Shown here piece by piece: positions 59,897 to 64,000 of a DNA stretch of 64,000 nucleotides; position 1 is the first letter of the stretch, and every line of letters begins with the position of its first letter. This stretch comes from Methylobacterium sp. J-030 (GTDB lineage Bacteria > Pseudomonadota > Alphaproteobacteria > Rhizobiales > Beijerinckiaceae). The DNA lies in the NCBI RefSeq assembly GCF_022829545.1, contig NZ_JAKSYM010000150.1:1-64000 (forward strand), read 5' to 3'. The position numbers and the translations under genes are program-made. The notes below the pieces were generated by a model, which saw only the letters and a program-made list of their open reading frames with translations, had not been told where the DNA came from and did no database searches.

Positions 59897-60643
59897 ATGG
59901 GCAGGATGATGGAGGTCCAGATCCTCGGCTGTGGGGACGCTTTTGGCTCCGGCGGACGCCTTCAGACATGCTTCTACATCAGGGCGGCTGGAAAGCGGTT
60001 CCTGATCGACTGCGGCACCACGGCCCTGATCGCGATGCGCCGCTTTGGCGTCAATCCCAACGCCATCGACACGGTCTTCCTGACCCATCTTCACGGTGAC
60101 CACTTCGGGGGCCTGCCGTTCCTCATCCTCGATGCGCAACTCATCAGTCGTCGAACGGCACCCCTGACCATCGCTGGTCCGCCCGGTCTGCGCCAGCGGC
60201 TGCCCGCGCTGATGGAGATACTCTTCCCGGGGTCGAGCAGCGTCGAGCGGCGCTTTGCCCTCGAACTCGTCGAGCTTGAGCCAGAGATCACGGCTGTCTT
60301 GAATGACGTTGAGGTAACACCGTTTCCCGTCCGGCACCCCTCGGGCGCCCCGTCCTTCGCTCTGCGGGTCACCTGTGAAGGGCGGACACTCTGCTACACA
60401 GGCGACACGGAGTGGGTGGACGCCATCATTCCCGCTGCTCGAAGTGCCGATCTCCTGATTGCAGAGGGCTACACGGCCGAGCGACCCGTCCGGTATCACC
60501 TCGACTGGGCCACCCTGCGGCGACACCTGCCTCAGATCGCGCCGCGACGCGTGCTCCTGACGCACATGAGCGCGGAGATGCTCGGTCACCACCCGGACGG
60601 CTATGAGGCTGCCGAGGATGGGCTTACCGTCGCAATCCGGTGA
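59897..60643 (+). CDS. MBL-fold metallohydrolase (RNase Z-like)
   Basis: A beta-lactamase-fold hydrolase of about 248 residues with the metal motif FLTHLHGDHFGG, an early VQILGCGDAFGSGGR strand-turn, TGDTEW with a later metal ligand, and a C-terminal LLTHMSAEML. Length and domain order resemble short RNase Z or phosphodiesterase proteins. Several starts are possible: GTG 59888, ATG 59897 or the tandem ATGs at 59906-59911, which best match the family N-terminus. Confidence 0.85.
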   Translation: MGRMMEVQILGCGDAFGSGGRLQTCFYIRAAGKRFLIDCGTTALIAMRRFGVNPNAIDTVFLTHLHGDHFGGLPFLILDAQLISRRTAPLTIAGPPGLRQRLPALMEILFPGSSSVERRFALELVELEPEITAVLNDVEVTPFPVRHPSGAPSFALRVTCEGRTLCYTGDTEWVDAIIPAARSADLLIAEGYTAERPVRYHLDWATLRRHLPQIAPRRVLLTHMSAEMLGHHPDGYEAAEDGLTVAIR

Positions 60644-60765
60644 GACCCAGCAAGTTCGATTCCTGCCCTTCCGGCAATCGTGATCAGGGCAGTGGGGCCA
60701 AGCCCGCTTGATATAAGACGCTAACCGAGAAGGATTGGACGGTACGGATGGCCCGTCCTGCTGCC

Positions 60766-61056
60766 CTACTGGCCAGCGTAGCGCCGCCGTTCCTGTCGCC
60801 TCCTGATCTGCTCCACCATAGCTCGGCCAGTATTCGTAAGAGCCCAGCGGCCCTCGTTCTGCTGGACCAGTTCACGATCCGCCAAGCAGAGCAGTGTCCT
60901 GAGTTCAGCCCGACTGGATGGTATATACCCGTGCGAGAGTTCGCAGCGTGTCAGCATCATGCGTTGCTGAATGGTCAGGTGGGTTCCCCACCTCATTTCG
61001 GCTTGTCCACGGATCTCAAGGCCGGATGGTGTACTTCTAAGACTGCAACGCTGCAC
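60766..61056 (-). CDS. Hypothetical protein (winged-helix-like, 96 aa)
   Basis: The minus strand encodes HLTIQQRMMLTRCELSHGYI, then SSRAELRTLLCLADRELVQQ and GRWALTNTGRAMVEQIRRRQ. This helix-helix-strand pattern with a TxxG wing resembles a small winged-helix domain. The opposite-strand frame over the same bases shows no fold-like pattern. The real start may be the internal ATG at about 60996. Confidence 0.5.
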   Translation of the reverse strand: MQRCSLRSTPSGLEIRGQAEMRWGTHLTIQQRMMLTRCELSHGYIPSSRAELRTLLCLADRELVQQNEGRWALTNTGRAMVEQIRRRQERRRYAGQ

Positions 61057-61110
61057 CTGACAGCCGGTGCCTTGAGGCTCCGATACCTTGAGCTTTAGTC
61101 GCCACCTCGC

Positions 61111-61707
61111 TTATTCTTCGCCCATCAGGGCTCCCGCGAAGCCCTTTATTAGATGCGCAAGCTCGTCCTCCTGTACGAGGCACGCAGCTTCCGCCGGAGC
61201 AAACCAGTGCAGGGCGCGCTGGCTCTGCTCCGGCCAACGCTCATGCTGGCCATCAACGCGCAGCGCATAGACGCGGACCTCGCAAGGGACCTCCACGCCG
61301 TTATCGAAGCGCTTATCGTAGCGGTACTTGCCGAGTGAGTTCGTCTCGATCTGTCCCTTCAGCCCGGCCTCCTCGAACGCCTCCCGCTCGGCGGCCTGAT
61401 GCGCCTTGCGGCCGACCATCGGCCAGCCCTTCGGGATGATCCAGCGCCCGGTGTCACGCGAGGTGATCAGCAGTATCTCTAGCCGCCCTTCAGGGCTGAT
61501 GCGGAACGGCAGAGCCGCAACCTGCTTGAGCGGCTTGGCCTGAGCCTTCCGCAGCAGCTTCTTTAGGCTCGACCGTTTAGATGGCTTCTTCAGTGCAAAC
61601 CTCAGGAATGCGGGCGGGAGGGGTTCGCTGCCAAGGGCTCTGCAACCAATCACACCATGGCACCTCCACATAGATGAAACGACCTCACCACATCGGGGGC
61701 AGATCAT
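61111..61707 (-). CDS. NUDIX hydrolase (DIPP-like)
   Basis: A 198-residue protein. An N-terminal CPRCG..C-type segment is followed by a basic linker and a NUDIX domain with GWPMVGRKAHQAAEREAFEE and the AGLKG end; the REAFEEAG core is intact, while the upstream glutamate of the classical box is replaced. This form resembles diphosphoinositol-polyphosphate-type (DIPP) NUDIX proteins of alphaproteobacteria. It hydrolyses X-linked nucleoside diphosphates or polyphosphates in the family. The N-terminal ~60 residues are an unusual extension. Confidence 0.82.
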   Translation of the reverse strand: MICPRCGEVVSSMWRCHGVIGCRALGSEPLPPAFLRFALKKPSKRSSLKKLLRKAQAKPLKQVAALPFRISPEGRLEILLITSRDTGRWIIPKGWPMVGRKAHQAAEREAFEEAGLKGQIETNSLGKYRYDKRFDNGVEVPCEVRVYALRVDGQHERWPEQSQRALHWFAPAEAACLVQEDELAHLIKGFAGALMGEE

Positions 61708-61817
61708 CAGCAGCCATGATGCCTCTTTAGACCCGCATCTGGCGCAGGCGGACGGCCTACTGCCTATCCTTGTCTGTGGCGCGGGGGTGGGCTCTGGAGC
61801 GCATTCGACCCGCCCTG

Positions 61818-61975
61818 CTACTCCCGGGAACGGGCGATGTCCTCGGGGTCGAACCGCTCGCGGACCCGCTTGAAGCCCAACCCGACCGCGATGTGGGCGA
61901 TTTAACGAAGGTTCGCCGGCCGATTCGCAGGACCTTGGGAACCTCGTCGGCGGTGAGGAAGCCGGACTGGCTCAT
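61818..61975 (-). pseudogene. Frameshifted small HTH (excisionase-like) gene
   Basis: An ATG with GGGAGG upstream opens MSQSGFLTADEVPKVLRIGR, a typical MerR/excisionase-like HTH beginning. The matching C-terminal part (HIAVGLGFKRVRERFDPEDI, then ARSRE and a TAG at 61818) lies in another frame after RRTFVK. Joined, the product would be about 50 residues. It is a probable relic of a mobile element. Confidence 0.45.
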
Positions 61976-62394
61976 AGGCCCTCCCGAAACACGGCTGAGT
62001 TTATCCAGCGCTGACACCGTCTGCCACCGCCGGGAAGCGGGATGTTCATGCGCTCCGCCACCTCCCGGACCGGTCTGAGATCACGGACGAACGCCGCTAC
62101 ACCTAGAGACTGCGGTGCAGCCCGCCTTCCCTGACGGTGTCGTATCGGGCCTTACCCTTATGAGCGCTTGGGCGGTTGCGTCGTCACAAGCATTTGCTTC
62201 ATCAAGAAGCGGCGCGAGCGAAACTGCCACCCGGCGCGCCCGAGCACCGCGCCCGGACAAGCCAAGCCGATCAGCGACGAGTACCGAGCGGCGGCTCTGA
62301 CTAACGCGGCATGGTGGTCAAGGAGCTTCGCTCGAAGAGGAAGCCAAAGCGATAGGACGCTGACATGCCGAGGCGGTCGTCGGCCGATCAGACT
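61976..62394. other. Intergenic region without recognised genes
   Basis: About 420 bases. Short frames on both strands have no recognisable pattern. No repeat or RNA gene is seen. Confidence 0.4.
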
Positions 62395-62970
62395 TCACGG
62401 GCAGACAGCTTGAGGGCCGCGCCGTGGTTGCTCTGGTCGGGATCCATGACCCGGATGCAGGGCGCGCTGCATCAACACGGTATCGACCCAGCGTCCGAGC
62501 TTGAACCCGACCTCCCGCAGCGTACCGACCATCTCGAACCCGAACCGGTGGTGGAGCGCGATTGAGCCGGCATTGGCGCTGTCGCCGATCACGGCCACCA
62601 TCTGCCGCGCCGATCCCTTCTCGCACTCGGCAATCAGCGCTCCGAGCAGGGCCGAGCCCACGCCTTGACCGCGCAGATTGTAGGCAACGTAAACTGAGTT
62701 CTCGATCGTGTGCCGGTAGGCGGGGCGTGGCCGGTAAGCCGTGGCGTAGGTGTAGCCCACGATGGCGTCACCGCGGGTTGCGATGAGGTACGGCAGCCCG
62801 GCGCTCAGGACGGCCACACGACGCGCCAGCATCTCGTCGGGGGTAGGTTGTACCTCCTCGAAGGTGGCCAAGCCCTTCAGGACGTAGGGCGTGTACATGC
62901 GCAGCACGTCGCCCATGTCGACTGCCTGCGCGTCACGCACCATGATCGGTAAGTGTTCCAGATCAGCCAT
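62395..62970 (-). CDS. GNAT acetyltransferase (phosphinothricin acetyltransferase-like)
   Basis: A 191-residue GNAT protein. It opens VRDAQAVDMGDVLRMYTPYV and carries ATFEEVQPTPDEMLARRVA, GYTYATAYRPRPAYRHTIEN and the acetyl-CoA loop NLRGQGVGSALLGALI, closely following the Pat/Bar family layout, with ALHHRFGFEMVGTLREVGFK at the end. Members N-acetylate phosphinothricin, methionine sulfoximine or amino acids. The last ~20 residues are a basic extra tail. Confidence 0.9.
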   Translation of the reverse strand: MADLEHLPIMVRDAQAVDMGDVLRMYTPYVLKGLATFEEVQPTPDEMLARRVAVLSAGLPYLIATRGDAIVGYTYATAYRPRPAYRHTIENSVYVAYNLRGQGVGSALLGALIAECEKGSARQMVAVIGDSANAGSIALHHRFGFEMVGTLREVGFKLGRWVDTVLMQRALHPGHGSRPEQPRRGPQAVCP

Positions 62971-63376
62971 CCGCGGTACACCGGTGTGATGATCTTTAAT
63001 CGGCGTCTAAAGAGAGCCCGCTCGGTGAGACAAGCGAGCAGCAGTCATGGAAGAGAGACATGCACGGCAGGATAGCGATTCCGACCTCGACCTTCATAAA
63101 GTTCACGGAAGCGTGAGAGCCTGTCACGCACAGAGCCACGAGCGCCTGCGCTGGGCGGCATGCGTACTCACCCTGGTTCGGAGCTACACCATGCGCAGGA
63201 CGTGGTTGTTGGACCGCCCATGTCACCTCTCAGCTTTTCTCAATTTCGGCGACACATACCGCCTTGCGTGACCCGAAGCCCTGGACCTACTGTTTGGCCG
63301 ACTAACGCTCCATCTGAATCGAGCGATGGCACGACGGAGCCGGCTCAAGGCACTGCTCCGCTATGGAGGAAGTCGC
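62971..63376. other. Intergenic region upstream of the PhnD-like gene
   Basis: About 400 bases between divergent genes with no supported coding sequence. Promoters for both flanking genes should be here; none is clear. Confidence 0.4.
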
Positions 63377-64000
63377 GTGAAGATCGCCCAATGGGGTGCA
63401 GCTTTAGCGCTGCTCTGCGGACCTGGCTTGGTGTCGCCCCTGAAGGCCGAGGATTGCGCCAACCGCGGCCAGCTCGACGATGCGTACTGCGACGCGAACA
63501 AGGACCTCGTCGCTGATGTCCCTGCGAAGACGCGCGACCCCAGCGTCATCGTGTTCGCCTACACGCCGGTCGAGGATCCCGCTGTCTACGAGAACAGCTT
63601 CAGGCCGTTCACCACCTATCTATCGCAATGCACGGGCAAGCGGGTCGTCTACTACCCCGTCCAGTCGAACTCTGCCGAGATCGAGGCGATGCGCTCCGGC
63701 CGGCTCACGGTGGCGGGCTTCTCGACGGGTCCGCTTGGCTTTGCCGTCAACATGGCCGGCGCCGTTCCGTTCGCCGCTAAGGGCACCGAGAAAGGGGCCG
63801 AGGGCTACAACCTCATCGTCGTGGTGAAGGCGAGCAGCCCGTATAAGACGCTGGCCGACCTCAAGGGCAAACGCGTCGCCCACACCGCCCCATCATCGAA
63901 TTCGGGCAATCTCGCCCCGAAGGCGCTGTTCCCGGAACAGGGCCTGAAGCCCGGCGAGGACTACAAGCTCATCTACTCCGGCGGCCACGACAAATCGGCG
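63377..64000 (+). CDS. Phosphate/phosphite/phosphonate ABC substrate-binding protein (PhnD-like), 3' end outside window
   Basis: A GTG start with GGAGG seven bases upstream opens a frame that stays open to the window edge (208 codons). A signal peptide (WGAALALLCGPGLVSPLKA) is followed by the PhnD-type fold: VIVFAYTPVEDPAVYENSFR, VVYYPVQSNSAEIEAMRSGR, STGPLGFAVNMAGAVPFAAK and DLKGKRVAHTAPSSNSGNLA. Members bind phosphonates, phosphite or hypophosphite in the periplasm. The transporter core should follow to the right. Confidence 0.9.
   Translation, partial: MKIAQWGAALALLCGPGLVSPLKAEDCANRGQLDDAYCDANKDLVADVPAKTRDPSVIVFAYTPVEDPAVYENSFRPFTTYLSQCTGKRVVYYPVQSNSAEIEAMRSGRLTVAGFSTGPLGFAVNMAGAVPFAAKGTEKGAEGYNLIVVVKASSPYKTLADLKGKRVAHTAPSSNSGNLAPKALFPEQGLKPGEDYKLIYSGGHDKSA

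Noticed and set aside
1-64000. CRISPR arrays, rRNA genes, riboswitches
   Set aside because: No regularly spaced repeats, rRNA-like segments or recognisable riboswitch cores were seen while reading both strands; this was by eye, so short or divergent ones could be missed.

Overview
The window is GC-rich DNA with short intergenic gaps, many ATGA/TGATG start-stop overlaps and gene families typical of a Methylobacterium-like alphaproteobacterium (Hyphomicrobiales). That placement is inferred from gene content and codon bias; no rRNA or intact tRNA is present to prove it.

1-18.3 kb is a C2-sulfonate catabolic locus. Three feeder routes appear to meet at sulfoacetaldehyde: taurine through a TauXY-type dehydrogenase under a TauR/MocR regulator, sulfoacetate through a succinyl-CoA-synthetase-like ligase (SauCD type) and the acylating aldehyde dehydrogenase SauS with its SauU transporter, and possibly isethionate through a GMC dehydrogenase with an MHS-type transporter. 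Xsc then yields sulfite and acetyl phosphate, Pta makes acetyl-CoA, and a Tat-exported sulfite oxidase (cut by the left edge) would detoxify sulfite. LysR and IclR regulators sit between the modules, and an HDAC-family amidohydrolase of unknown substrate is embedded.

18.3-31.3 kb is a scarred accessory region. It holds a decapitated ABC ATPase, an AT-rich stretch with a decayed membrane protein, a phage-like fragment, a displaced tRNA-Glu 3' end next to a tyrosine integrase, an XRE regulator with a stop codon, an amidase and a truncated DMT transporter. It also holds a compact cassette of C5 cytosine methyltransferase, HEPN protein, DUF262 protein and Vsr endonuclease, the best candidate here for an unusual defence or restriction system. 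A gene with two amber codons and a cysE stub close the region.

31.4-47.3 kb is a sulfur-scavenging regulon. One arm on the minus strand is an aliphatic sulfonate ABC transporter with two binding proteins. The other arm on the plus strand has an acyl-CoA-dehydrogenase-like enzyme, an SsuD-like monooxygenase, further binding proteins, a His-rich cupin, an NtaA/DszA-type monooxygenase, an OsmC protein, a sulfate-binding protein, a SulP permease and an NCS2 permease. A promoter and a dyad lie between the arms.

47.3-64 kb is mixed: an HCCA isomerase, an ArsR regulator with an in-frame TAA behind a perfect palindrome, a 172-bp MITE-like element, pyrophosphatase, DUF2252, a hydrolase, a tandem DUF6328 protein, the Pit/DUF47 phosphate transporter pair, two efflux-type transporters, GFA, MgtC, MBL-fold, Nudix and GNAT proteins, and a PhnD-like binding protein cut by the right edge. 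Several genes suggest phosphate or phosphonate handling.
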